From: Pelecanus crispus
Taxonomy: Eukaryota > Chordata > Aves > Pelecaniformes > Pelecanidae
Assembly: GCF_030463565.1 (NCBI RefSeq)
Contig: NC_134646.1
Coordinates: forward strand, 18,132,001-18,196,000
DNA: 64,000 nt
Direction: 5' to 3'
Shown here: one piece after another, positions 38,150-48,606 of the stretch
Layout of the letters: each line of letters starts with the position of its first letter
Numbering within the stretch: the first letter of the stretch is position 1
Made by a program: the position numbers and the translations under genes
The notes under the pieces: generated by a model
Database searches by the model: none
What the model was told of the DNA's origin: nothing
What the model saw: only the letters and a program-made list of their open reading frames with translations

Positions 38150-39792
38150 CTGTAATATAATATACATGTCATACAATGAATAGAAATTCACATTCTCCCT
38201 GTACCAGCCATTCCTCACAACCAAACAAAAGTAAAACTCCTCATATTTTTCTCAAGAGAATATTCATCTCTATTGTTTCCAGGGTAAAATTAATTGTAGA
38301 CTAGCCTCTAAATCATCTAGTTAACATGTGGGAGATGATTGGCTTCATTTAGAAAGGCTGAGTAAGCTCTGAGTATGTGATTTTGAATTCAGTTTTCCAA
38401 GAAGAAATTTATTGGATGCAAAGTACCAAAAATGTGAGATTGCCGAAGAACAGAGATTTCAATGGGAGAGAACAGGAGGTCCTGAGTTTTGTTCAAAGGG
38501 GACCACTTAATGGTGGGTACATCAGAGTGAGGGCTGCACAGAAAAACATAGGGACCCTGGAGCTTGATGCCTCACCTGTGCCAGGGAGAAATGGCATTTG
38601 GAGCAGACCCTGCTGCAGGAGTGACAGCAGAAGCTGGAGACCATTTTGGCTCCTGCAAGTACAACTGTAGGACTCCCTGGGCTTTCAAGCTTTGTGGGAT
38701 GACACACCGGAGATGTAACAAGCAGTTTACTCTTCTGGGGATGGCCACAGTTAAGAAGTTGTCTTTGAAGTGGTTTCATGGGTTTCAAAGTGGCATGCCA
38801 GACACATTTTGGGTACTCATGTGGTAGAAAGGTTGTATTATTTGTCCTGGTAACCTACCACGTTACCCAGGTGGTATCTTGCCCTAGCAGCCTTATATAC
38901 CAGTCCCCAATGAAAACATTTGTAATATTGAGGTCTAATCTGCAGAATAAAATCAAATAAAAGCTATTGGAATAATTGTGAAGGAATTAGGAAAAGAAAA
39001 TCTTATTTAAAATACTAGAAACATGTCAGACTTCACAAGGTTCCTAACTTGGATTCCCTGACATAAAAATAACAGCCTGAAACAAAACTACTGAAATAAC
39101 ATTGTAGTACAAATAAAGTGGTACTTTTAGAAAAAAACACATTGTAAATGCACTTGGATATACTGACATTAAGATGCAGTCTGAAATGATGAAAAATAAT
39201 CACTTCCTTTATTATGCTACTTTTCTTTCATTAGGAATTAAATATTCACAAAATAAAGCCTTTCTCATTCTCTTAGCATCTTTGCCCTTCTTTGACAATG
39301 CAACCCTGGTACCCTAACACTAACATAAAGCTTTCTAATACAGATTTGCAGCTAGAAGTCTGGTTTGTTTTTTCCATTCATGTCATTCTGCTCAGAAGTG
39401 TTTTGAAGACAACCATTTTAAAGCCAGTAAAGTTGAGTTCCTCTCTGAGCAACATGATCTGCTGTGTCAACACTCTTCATTAGCTAAGATAAACTAGGCA
39501 AGAATCTGAAAATGAAATTAGATGGTGCAAAGATGAATTTAATGGTAACTATATTCTGAACACAGGGATAATTTGATTTTGGTCTTACAGTAAACTTTCT
39601 CACACATAGAATCAGAGCCAGGCTACATACTGTGAATCTAAGCCTGGATCTTTTCTCTCCATGTGGGTAGAGGGTTCATTTGCAAGGGCATTTGCACTTG
39701 AAGATTTGGAGCTTCTGTATTTTGGATTGCCTTCTCCTTTTCATCACATAATTGCAATAATAAAAGCATGACAGAAAGCAATTCGTCTTTAC

Positions 39793-39850
39793 ATATGTGT
39801 GCTGGGAAACTTGAAACGGTGATTGATTTTGGTCATAGCAACTGGTCTTC
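39793..39850 (-). other. candidate 58-bp internal exon
   Basis: The acceptor is the strongest seen on the minus strand: CTGTGCTTCCTGTTCTTTTTTCTAG after further pyrimidines. The donor TAT|GTAAAG is weaker. One base plus 19 codons (KTSCYDQNQSPFQVSQHTY) read open and end at phase 0; a second frame is also open. It fits in phase between 40,451-40,581 and 38,013-38,149. Confidence 0.2.
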
Positions 39851-40450
39851 CTAGAAAAAAGAACAGGAAGCACAGGAAGAAAGTCCTGAGCCAATCCTTT
39901 AATACAATGTCTGAGACTGGACAGTCGGGTACCCAAATCTTCATTTGAAAAAACACTCGATACAGCATGAAATAGAAGAGATTTTTTTTTTCATAAACCC
40001 ACCAAACTTAACAGAACCTTTCCCTGACATCCAAAACTATAGGATCAAGGCTTATATCTGTAAGCAGCAGCCTGTGAGACCAGTGGGGGGCTTGGAGCCT
40101 TTCAGCATCACAGCACACAAATGTGCTAGCTATGGACTGCAACAAAGAGGCAGGACTAGGCATGCACCCACCAATGGTTTCAGTACTGGCTGCCAATGCA
40201 GAACACGTCAGGTTCTTGTTAGAGCATATACACGCTTGCTGATGGCCTAGATCATGTGGGCAGGTGAAGTGCCTGTGTCGTGGGTGAGGTCTCCATTCAC
40301 TTATTGCTCTTGCAGATGATCATTCACGTTCCCCCCCAAACTCCCCTAATACTCAGTTTAATACCTAGTCCCACGTTGGATATGAACAGCAAGTAGTTCC
40401 CCACAGTGGCTGCACCCTCCAACCAGGGGTTAGAATTAGCATCTACATAC

Positions 40451-40581
40451 CTATCTGGTTCGGAAAAGCAGATTAGCCATCCCACAGAGCTTTCACTTGA
40501 ACCCTCTAACATGCACGGTGAGAAAACTGAATACCTCTGAACATTTATGCCATAGTCCCTTGCAGCGCACTGAACTTCACA
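40451..40581 (-). other. candidate 131-bp internal exon
   Basis: The minus strand has acceptor TTTGTTCCAATGATCTTAG, 131 bases and donor TAG|GTATGT. Only one frame is open, phase 0 to phase 2, 43 codons from CEVQCAARDYGINVQ to VGWLICFSEPD, with four cysteines. An in-frame stop lies just upstream in the acceptor itself, so an exon would have to begin here. No further upstream segment joins in phase convincingly: the one at about 42.3 kb does not. Confidence 0.25.
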
Positions 40582-41357
40582 CTAAGATCATTGGAACAAA
40601 TACTGCATTGCTCATCTTGTATTTCCATTTTTTTTGTAGGGATATTGAGGGGTATTTTACATTCAAATGCTATCTGTCTTGAATTAATGAGGATAAGAAA
40701 CATGCAGTACATTGCTACATATTTTCAGTAGCCCTTATGTTGTTTTCACCCTGTGAATGTTCTTGAGGGGAAATATACCACAAGAAAAGACATATATGAA
40801 AGGAAAAAGAAGTTATACTGAGTTCTCTCTCCCTTCCTACTCATATATCTGTCTTTATTCTTTCTGCAAAATATCCACATGGCTGATGGGCCACAATGAG
40901 AAAGGATAGAGAGAAATATTGAGCAAGAAAAAAAAATCAAAAAAGGTTTATTTCCCTTAAAAAACTGTGCAGCAAATGGAGAACAGGCACCATAATTCTT
41001 TCCTAATATTCTAAATTCTTTACCTTCTTCAATCACATTCAGTGAGGACACAACCACTGCATCTGTACTTCCTTGCTAATTTATCGTGCTATACCATACT
41101 CCAGTAACCAGCTTCCCCAAATGTCCAGATCAGGCATCAGTGTGAATCAACACATATCCAGTCATAATTCTGTGCTGCTAAAACCCACGTACCAGGAAAT
41201 GGCGGTGCAAACAGGTTTGTGTACATGGATGCAGGAATTCAGAAGACCAGTAATCTGGACAAGCACAGATAGGACATCTGTAGGCTGGTTGTCCAAGACC
41301 AGTATATTTTCTGTTTTATTTCCTGGTTCACCAGTCATGTTTTTATGGGTTTTTTTT

Positions 41358-41435
41358 TATATGTGTGTGTGTGTGTGTAACATCCACACATCCACACATA
41401 TATACGCATATAAGTAAGTATGTATATATACATGA
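41358..41435. repeat. (GT)n / CACATC / (TA)n compound microsatellite
   Basis: A run of nine or so GT units is followed by CATCCACACATCCACACA and then an AT-rich (TATA/AAGTATG) stretch. It is a compound simple repeat. Confidence 0.9.
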
Positions 41436-43374
41436 TCTTTTCTTAAGTTTGTAGCCGTTACCCTCAAATATACAATTAAATTATTGTAAGTTTCACTGTC
41501 TTATTTAAAATACTACTTACAAGTTTCTGTACATTTCATTGCACCCCTTTTTAAATAAATTCATGAAATTATTTTTACACAGTATTGCAATTAATTTTAG
41601 TTGAATATTCAGCCTTAATGGAATTAATATTTAACAGATTTCTGCAATCTGTCCAAGACTGTTTGCTAATGAACAATATTATTTCTACTGCTGCATTTAA
41701 AGCAAGAATTCCTTGAACTCTGGGAAACTGAGAAAATTAGGATTTCATAACAGACTGTTAGATCATGTCCTCATACAACACTCCTGAAACATGCAAACAT
41801 ACCCACACATCTGGGAAGCTGTTGCTATAAAATCTCTCTCATGCAAGTAATCCTTACTCAGCCTTTAGTCAAATTCCAACAATTCAACAAAGCTCATAAT
41901 TTCCCGAAAAGTCAACATTTTCTTTCAGAGAAAGTGGCTGGGGTGTCAGGTGACAAAATAGAAATGCTGAAATAAAAATGCTAAGTCAAGAATTTAAGAG
42001 ATAATGCATACTACTCAATTAAATCCCTTTGCATTTTTTCCATTTTGCCAAGATGTATTTGTCAATAATTTTTATATCTGGGAGCAAAAAACTCCTCATC
42101 AGTTGAAAGCCAGCACATAGTTAGCAACAAACACATTTTTTGTCCTATAAGGATTTACTATTTTGTCAATGGCTGAATCTTGGGAATACAACACCTAAAT
42201 CTTCTGTCAGAATTAACTGACCTATATGAATAACTGTAAATAAAAATATTTTATGTTTTTTTGGCTTCTAAATTTTGTTGTTCTGTATATTTTCAGTTCT
42301 CATAGATGCAAAAATTTACCTAGAGTAATTCTGCTCTGGGAAGCTATGAAGATTAAACACTATGTTCTGTACATTCATGATATCAGACATCCACTGTCCG
42401 GGAAACCTCTGTGCAAACTGCAGAGACTTGTGGCAATTACTTCTATCTTTCCTGATCTTTCCAGAGCAAGCAAAGAAATGGCAGCACAGCATAAAGCCTC
42501 CTTTTTTTTTCAAGGGCTATTATTACTAGTTGATGGAAAGTTGTCTTCAGAATTAGTATGATGATTATAAGCCATGCATGGATGTAATACAATGAACTAA
42601 ATTATATTAAACTGGGTTTCCTTGTTAAAACACAGCAGCTCTCTCCTCTTGATGCACTCTGTTTATTTGAGCTGACCTCAAAAACTGTTCCATTTATGGT
42701 CTGTAATTAGCCCTATAAATAGGGTAGTTAAAATAATTTCTGTAAAAAATTTGTAGAGAAATTTAGGCTCCTTCCCTATTAACAGGAAAAACAGAAGGTA
42801 ATGTTATTTGAGGAAAGAGGACAGTCACTGGAAATGCAAATTGGACAGTTACTCATATATTCACTTCCATAAGCAAGTGTATTTTTCCCCTCTGTCGTGC
42901 CCCAATATTTGCTGTATCCTGGGCACATTCTCCAACCCTCAAAAAGTAGACATAGAGTAGAAACTGAGTTTTTCCACTCATCATTATTGAGGAAGCCTCC
43001 TGAAACCTTTATTTCATCCTTACCAAAGGTGCAACAGGGAGCCTACTTCTTTCAGGACTATCACAATATTTTGAAGCCTTTCTTTTTCAATTTTCTTGTC
43101 AGCTCACAAAATCACAGAATGGTTGATGTTGGAAAGGACCTCTGCAGGTCATCTTGTCCACTGCTCAAGCAAGGCCACCTACAGCAGGTAGCCCAGGATC
43201 ATGTCCAGATAACTTTTGACTATCTCCAAGAATGCAGACTCCACAACCTCTTGGGGAAACCTGTGCCAGTGATCAGACACCCTCACAGTAAAGAAGTGTT
43301 TCCAGATGTTCAGATAGAACCTGTTGTGTTTCAGTTTGTGCCCATTGCCTCTTAATCTATCACCTTCCCAAGAA

Positions 43375-43880
43375 TCAAGGTAAGGCTGGCCAGCCTATAG
43401 TTCCCTGGGTCCTCCTTCTTGCCCTTTTTGAAAAAGGGAGTGATGTTTGCTTTCCTCCAGACCTCAGGAACCTCTTCCAATTGCCATGATCGTTTGAAGA
43501 TGATTGAGTGGCCTTGCAATGGGTTTCAGACAATCCCTCAGCACTTGTGGATGCATCGCATCAGGGCCCATGGGCTCACATATTCTCAGGTTGCTTAAGT
43601 ATTCCCAGACCTGATCCTCTTCCACCAAGGGTACATCTTCCTTGCTCCAGACTTTCCTCCTGATCACCAGGGCCTTGCATGTCTGAAGGCCCTTCTTGCT
43701 AGTAAAGACTGAGGCAAGGAATGCATTCAGTACCTCAGCCTCTTCCATGTCCTGTGTCACCAGGTCTGCCTCATTCAGCAGTGGCCCCATGTTTTCACTA
43801 GTCTTCCTTTTGCTACTTATGTACTCGTAGAAGCCCTTCATGTTGCCTTTGACATCCCTCACAAGATCCAGCTCCAAGGT
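43375..43880 (-). pseudogene. CR1 ORF2 remnant: linker and start of RT
   Basis: On the minus strand an open stretch at 43,877-43,464 reads as the CR1 region between endonuclease and RT: DVKGNMKGFYEYISSKRK, then FTSKKGLQTC, then GPDAMHPQVLRDC. Past a frame change the RT entry motif KKGKKEDPGNYR lies at about 43,430-43,391. The RT then stops being readable at the deletion junction, well before the palm motifs. In an intact element ORF2 encodes endonuclease and reverse transcriptase for target-primed reverse transcription. This copy cannot. Confidence 0.85.
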
Positions 43881-44393
43881 GGCCTTTGACTTTCTTCACT
43901 GTGTCCCTGCATACTCAGACAGTGTCTCTATATTCCTCCCAGGCTACCTGACCCTGCTTCCACATTCTCTATGCTTCCTTTTCATGTTTCAGTTTGGCCA
44001 GGAGCTCCTTGCTCATCCATGCAGGCCTCCTTGCATTTTTCCTTGACTTTCTGCTCTTTGGGATGGACTGCTCTTGAGCTTGGTGGAAGTGATTCTTGAA
44101 TATCAACCAGCTTTTTTGGACTTCTTCCTCTAGTGCCCTATCCCATAGGACTCTTTCAAGCAGTTCCCTGAAGGGGCTAAAATCTGCTCTTCTGAAGTCC
44201 AGAGTTATGATCTTGCTTTTTTGCCCTGCTCCCTCTTCTCTGGTTCCTCAACTCCACAATTTCTTAGCCACTGCAGCTGAGGCTGCCTTTGACTTTTGCA
44301 TCCCAAGCAAGCCCTTCCTTGTTTGTAAGTATGAGGTCCAGCAGAGCACCTCCCCTCCTTAGTTCCTCTATCACTTTTGTCAAGAAGTTGTCA

Positions 44394-44970
44394 TCAATGG
44401 TCTCCTAGAATCTGCTTTTGCCCTGCTGTGTTGTCCCTCCAGCAGACGTTAGGGTGGTTAAAGTCCCCCATGAGGACCAGGGTCCATGAACACAAGGCTA
44501 CTTCTAGCTTTCTGTAGATCTCATCTACTTGTTCTTCTTGATGAGGTAGCCTATAGCAGACACCCACTACAATGTCTCCCATCCCCATAAGCTCTCAGTT
44601 GTCTTGTCACCTATCCCCAGGCAGAGCTCCATGCACTCCAGCTATTTTCTCACATAAAGAGCAACTTTGCTTTCTCATCTTCCCAGCCTGTCCTTCCTAA
44701 AGAGCCTGTATCACTCCATTGCAGCACTCCAGTCATGTGAGCGATCCTACCATGTCTCCATCATCCCAACCAGATCACAGCCCTGCACCTGCATACAGAT
44801 CTCTAATTCATCATGTTCATTTCCCCACACTGCATGTGTTAGTGTATAGGCACTTCAGAGAGGCACCCTGGCATGTGGATTTTCCAGAAAGGGTCGGGGA
44901 GAGGGTTCCCCATAATGATGACTTGCAGGCACTTCCTTGCTTACATGCAAATGCTTGAGGTGACTCTGCT
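44394..44970 (-). pseudogene. CR1 ORF2 endonuclease domain remnant
   Basis: The last third is open (44,588-44,394) and reads MGDIVVGVCYRLPHQEEQVD and then VLMGDFNHPNVCWRD; the GDFN motif belongs to the APE-type endonuclease core. Further 5' (higher coordinates) the reading is broken by in-frame stops and shifts: LEICMQVQGCDLVG, METW then a stop, SHDWSAAMEWYRLFRKDR, and ALYVRK then a stop before LECMELCLG. The order matches the CR1 endonuclease. The usual VRIR segment just before MGDIVV is shortened, which marks a small deletion. Confidence 0.85.
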
Positions 44971-45060
44971 TAAGCCCTGTTTTGTTGCTTATGTGTTGCC
45001 TTCATTCACATCACCGTAGGCCCTTGCAGGACACCCAAGCAGCACAGTACAGCCTTGTCT

Positions 45061-47063
45061 TTTAGCTTCTGTAGTCCATTTTTCATATAGGCATTGAGTA
45101 AAAAGACCCAAAGCCTCTGGTAAGGACACTGCCAAACTACTTCCAAGCGTCACACGAAAGATCTGCCTTGCTACTACATTTCAGAGCTCTACCCTGTTCA
45201 CGGTAGTCAATGAGTCTTTGCAATAAAAACTCCTAATGCCCATATGTGGCAAGCATTTGCTGTTTACATAGCCATTAGCCAATCTTTCCAGAAGATTTCT
45301 TTCTTGCATGCCATTTTCTTACTCGGGTTACAAGTGCAAAAAACAGAGGCCTGTAGTAATATGTTTTAACAGGCAAAAACTCAAACATGAAGTCACAGCC
45401 ACAATTTTTTTCAGATGTGCTTTTCAGCATAGTCTTAGGGCAACAAAAAAAGCTAATTTTTTTTTTTCTGCTTTCATGTTAAGATTTAGTTTAAAAGATC
45501 TTTTCTTCAGGCTGATATCTACATTGAAAACAAGATTTAATCAAGAATTACATTGCTTAGTACTGCTTTGCAGAGCTTTGAGTGATTGATTCAGCCTTCC
45601 CTTAGTCATATGACAAATGAATGGAATAAAGGATGAATAGTCTCCCTATCTGCTCTCTCCATGCTCTGTGGTGTTCGCACCAGCCTTAGCAAAACTGCTT
45701 TTTAAGATCAGTCTAAAGAAAAAGGTCAGAGCCTATCACAAACTACTGTATCAAAGAAATATGCAAATCTTTCCTTGTCCCATATTCTCCTTAGCCTCCC
45801 ACTACAATTATTAAATTACAGGGTATTAATAGAAGCTAAATAAAGCACTCTGAAAAGACCAATACCAAAGATTTAAAATTCAAATGACAAATAGAAAGCA
45901 TGCAATTAGGTTCTTAAATAATTCTTATCACATTTCATGCTAATATTAGCACTTCCAAAAAACAATAGAAAACTTCGATATTCCCAGAGACACTCCATTG
46001 AAACAGCATGGTGAGGCACAGAGAAAGTGTCTTGGTGAATTCTTATATTTTGATGTTACGCACAAATAACATTTATCTCCAGTTACAATAGTAAAAATCA
46101 TTTTGCACTCCAAAAAAAATTTGTAATATTTATATGGTGATACCGAGAAAAAAAATGTAGCTTTTTTTTTTAATCAATGCAATAGCAAAAATGAGGCTTT
46201 TCTGCTTAGATATTTCAGAGAGCACAAATTAGCACAAAATTTTACTTAATTGGGCTTTTCAAGTAACTACATAGCAATGAGCATTAGTCTCTCCTCATTG
46301 CTTTTTAAAACCTTTATGTCTATCCAGGTCCCATAGCCTTACAGATTTTAATGGTCTTAATGAAGAAAAAGAGCATTGTTATTCAATTTGACTCAAGCAG
46401 ATCTCCATTCAGAATGACAATGTCGCCATTCACAATGTTATTGTTAGAGTCGTGTTATCCTTTCTATTTTAAATCTTGTTTTTCAGGAGTTTTTAACTTG
46501 CCAGTAGTTTTTCTTCCTTGAATCTCAGGCTTAGCAAATAAAGTTGGTCAGTCGGTTGGTCAGTCAGTCAGTCTGTCTGTCTGTCTGTCTATTATCTATA
46601 CACATAACCTACATTCCTGCAGTACAGAATGCCAACTGACAGAATCATCCATTTGGTGAGGTATTCAGAATATCACTTTACACATCTCAAAATCACTGTT
46701 GTTCTAAAAAGTGGGGTTTGGCAAATGATTTACCCACCATACAGTCAGATTCATTTGGATTTCCTGATGACAAAAATAATCTAATTGAATATTTGCAGGA
46801 CTGAGGTTTAAATATTTGCTTCTTATGGCTTGTGGTTCTTTGCATGTACTAAATCCCTAAGATCTTTCTCACCCAGAATGGGTATATAACAAGGTATCAC
46901 AAACTGAGCGGACATTTTTTCTTTCGATTTAATATCTTATAAAATATGAAGCAATTTTACCACACTCAAGAGCATATTCTGTGTTGGAGATGATTGCATA
47001 CCAGAGCAAGTTCATGAAAATGAAGTTTACATTTTGTACAACTGCAAATATTCAAAGGGCCAA
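45061..47063. other. AT-rich unique spacer between two CR1 copies
   Basis: There is no gene or recognisable transposon here. It contains T/A runs (about 45,460-45,470 and 46,145-46,153) and the GTCA/GTCT microsatellite at 46,545-46,590. The minus strand has a GTAAGA donor-like site near 45,320 with a weak acceptor, which I do not call. Confidence 0.65.
46545..46590. repeat. (GTCA)n to (GTCT)n tetranucleotide repeat
   Basis: GGTCAGTCGGTTGGTCAGTCAGTCA passes into GTCTGTCTGTCTGTCT. The two unit types sit side by side, as expected if one base change spread through part of the array by slippage. Confidence 0.9.
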
Positions 47064-48272
47064 ATCATAGAATCATAGAATCATAGAATGCTTTGGGTTG
47101 GAAGGGACCTTTAGAGGTCATCTAGCCCAACCCCCCTGCAGTGAGCAGGGACATCTCTAACCAGATCAGGTTGCTCAGAGCCCCATCCAACCTGACCTTG
47201 AATGTTTCTAGGGGTGGGGCCTCCACTGCCTCTCTGGGCAACCTGTTCCAGTGCTTCACCACCCTCATTGTAAAAAATTCTTCTTTATATCCAGTCTAAA
47301 TCTACCCTCCTTTAGTTTAAAACCATTATTCCTTGTCCTGTCACAACAGGCCTTGCTAAAAAAGATTGTCCCCATCTTTCCTATAGGCCCCCTTTAAGTA
47401 CTGAAAGGCTGCAATAAGGTCTCCCTGCAGCCTTCTCTTCTCCAGGCTGAACAATCCCAACTCTTTCAGCCTGGCCTCATAGGAGAGGTGCTCCAGCCCT
47501 CGGATCATTTTGGTGGCCTTCTTCTGGACCCGCTCCAATAGGTCCATGTCCTTCTTGTGCTGAGGGCTCCAGAGCTAGATGCAGTACTGCAGGTGAGGTC
47601 TCACCAGAGCAGAGCAGAGAGGCAGAATCACCTCCCTTGACCTGCTGGCCACGCTTCTTTTCATGCAGCTCAGGATATGGTTGGCTTTCTGGGCTGCAAG
47701 CACACATTGTTAGGCTCATGCCCAGCTTTTCATTTACCAGGACCCCCAAGTCCTTCTCTGCAGGGCTGCTCTCAATCCCTTCATCCCCCAGCCTGTATTG
47801 ATATTGGGGGTTGCCCCATCCCAGGTGCAGGACCTTGCACTTGGCCTTGTTGAACCTCATGAGGTTCACACAGGCCCACCTCTCCAGCTTGTCAAGGTCC
47901 CTCTGGATGACATCTCGTCCTTCTGGCGTGCCAACTACACCACTCAGCTTGGTGTTGTCTGCAAACCTGCTGAAGGTGCGCTTGATCTCACTGTCTATAT
48001 CATTGATGAAGATATTAAACAGCACTTGTCCCAGTACGGACCCCTGAGGGACACTACTTGTCACCGGTCTCCATTTGGATATTGAGCCATTGACCACTGC
48101 CCTTCGGATGCGACCATCCAACCAATTCTTTATCTACCAAGCAGTCCACCCATCAAATCAGTATCTCCCCAATTCAGAGAGAAGGATGTTGTGGGGGACT
48201 GTGTCGAAGGCTTTACAGAAGTCCAGGTAGATGATATCTGTTGCTTTTCCCTTGTCCACTGATGCAGTCACT
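47064..48272 (-). mobile_element. CR1 LINE, antisense, 5'-truncated
   Basis: The left edge carries three copies of the CR1 tail octamer (minus-strand ATTCTATG) and then CTTTGGGTTGGAAGGGACC, the hallmark 3' end. The element continues through the 3' end of ORF2 and most of the RT domain and breaks off at about 48,272, inside CCACTGATGCAGTCACT. Five-prime truncation at about 1.2 kb is typical of CR1 retrotransposition. No target duplication is visible, as usual for this family. It is better preserved than the copies at 19.7 and 43.1 kb, so probably younger. Confidence 0.97.
47356..48200 (-). pseudogene. CR1 reverse transcriptase remnant, frameshifted
   Basis: The minus strand reads RT blocks in order: SSVPQGSVLGQVLFNIFIND, then SRFADNTKLSG (the catalytic box, at 47,965-47,954), then LGVLVNEKLGMS. 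A single-base insertion near 47,715 throws the frame off; the correct frame resumes as [20 protein letters not shown] and ends GDNLF before a stop at 47,356. CR1 normally has FADD in the catalytic box; the second Asp is Asn here, so even without the frameshift the enzyme would be expected to be inactive. Confidence 0.93.
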
Positions 48273-48411
48273 CATAATTCAGATTGCCAGTTTATAAGGC
48301 AAAGGGAATGCAGGTCCCATCTTTTTTGCTAAGTGAAAAAAAGAGTGAAAGCCATTGCATTTCAGGAGGAAATGTAGGATCTGTGGATCCCTAAACAGTG
48401 CAAGTATCATT

Positions 48412-48606
48412 TCTCATAGAGCACTGGAACAAGCTCCCCAGGGAAGTGCTCATGGTCTCAAGCCTGTTGGTGTTCAAGAAGCATTTGGACAATGCTTTTA
48501 GATACATGGTTTAACTTTTAGGTTGCCCTGTGTGGAGTCAGGAGTTGGGCTCGATGATCCTCATGGGTCCCTTCCAACTCAGGATATTCCATGATTCTGT
48601 GATCTT
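48412..48606 (+). mobile_element. CR1 LINE 3' end, sense strand, second subfamily
   Basis: From CATAGAGCACTGGAACAAGC through GCATTTGGACAATGCTTTTA and GAGTTGGGCTCGATGATCCT to CCTTCCAACTCAGGATATTC and a degenerate tail (CATGATTCTGTGATCTT), this is a CR1 3' end in sense orientation. The TTTGGACAATGCTTT and CAGGATATTC wording differs from the copy at 47,064, so it comes from another CR1 subfamily. Only about 0.2 kb of 3' end is present. Confidence 0.93.

Larger units (their letters stand above)
19906..43103. other. AT-rich unique sequence with scattered microsatellites
   Basis: There is no recognisable gene, RNA gene or intact transposon in this 23-kb stretch. It holds A-rich runs (about 21,049-21,083, 22,526-22,556, 26,400-26,420), a purine/AT tract at 31,080-31,188, a CA/CAAA repeat at 34,005-34,046 and a GT/AT repeat at 41,358-41,435. 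A GC-richer patch at about 30,500-30,800 has open frames on both strands, none recognisable. Exon-like segments inside it are listed separately at low confidence. Confidence 0.7.
43104..45060 (-). mobile_element. CR1 LINE, antisense, internally deleted
   Basis: The left edge is a CR1 3' end: TCACAGAATGGTTGATGTTGG and GGACCTCTGCAGGTCATC, continuing to GTGTTTCAGTTTGTGCCCAT (to about 43,352). From about 43,363 the sequence jumps to the start of the reverse-transcriptase domain, then the ORF2 linker, then the endonuclease domain, up to about 44,960. Order and orientation are those of a single element, so the whole RT catalytic core has been lost by deletion. The right end is uncertain; CR1-like sequence seems to fade by about 45,060. 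The many stops and frameshifts show it is dead. The tail lacks a clear octamer array. Confidence 0.9.

Noticed and set aside
42316-42450. Minus-strand segment ending NLHSFPEQNYSR before a TAG|GTAAAT donor
   Set aside because: Open in a single frame, but it ends at phase 2 while the candidate at 40.5 kb starts at phase 0. I found no bridging exon.
42897-43355. Plus-strand 152-codon open frame
   Set aside because: Most of it (from 43,104) is the antisense of a CR1 3' end, so it is not a gene.
43840-44958. Plus-strand frames over the 44-kb region
   Set aside because: They are shadows of the minus-strand CR1 endonuclease remnant.
46545-46590. Regular short repeats considered as a CRISPR array
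   Set aside because: It is a tetranucleotide microsatellite without spacers, and the genome is vertebrate.
47798-48085. Plus-strand frames of 95 and 78 codons
   Set aside because: Antisense shadows of the CR1 reverse transcriptase.
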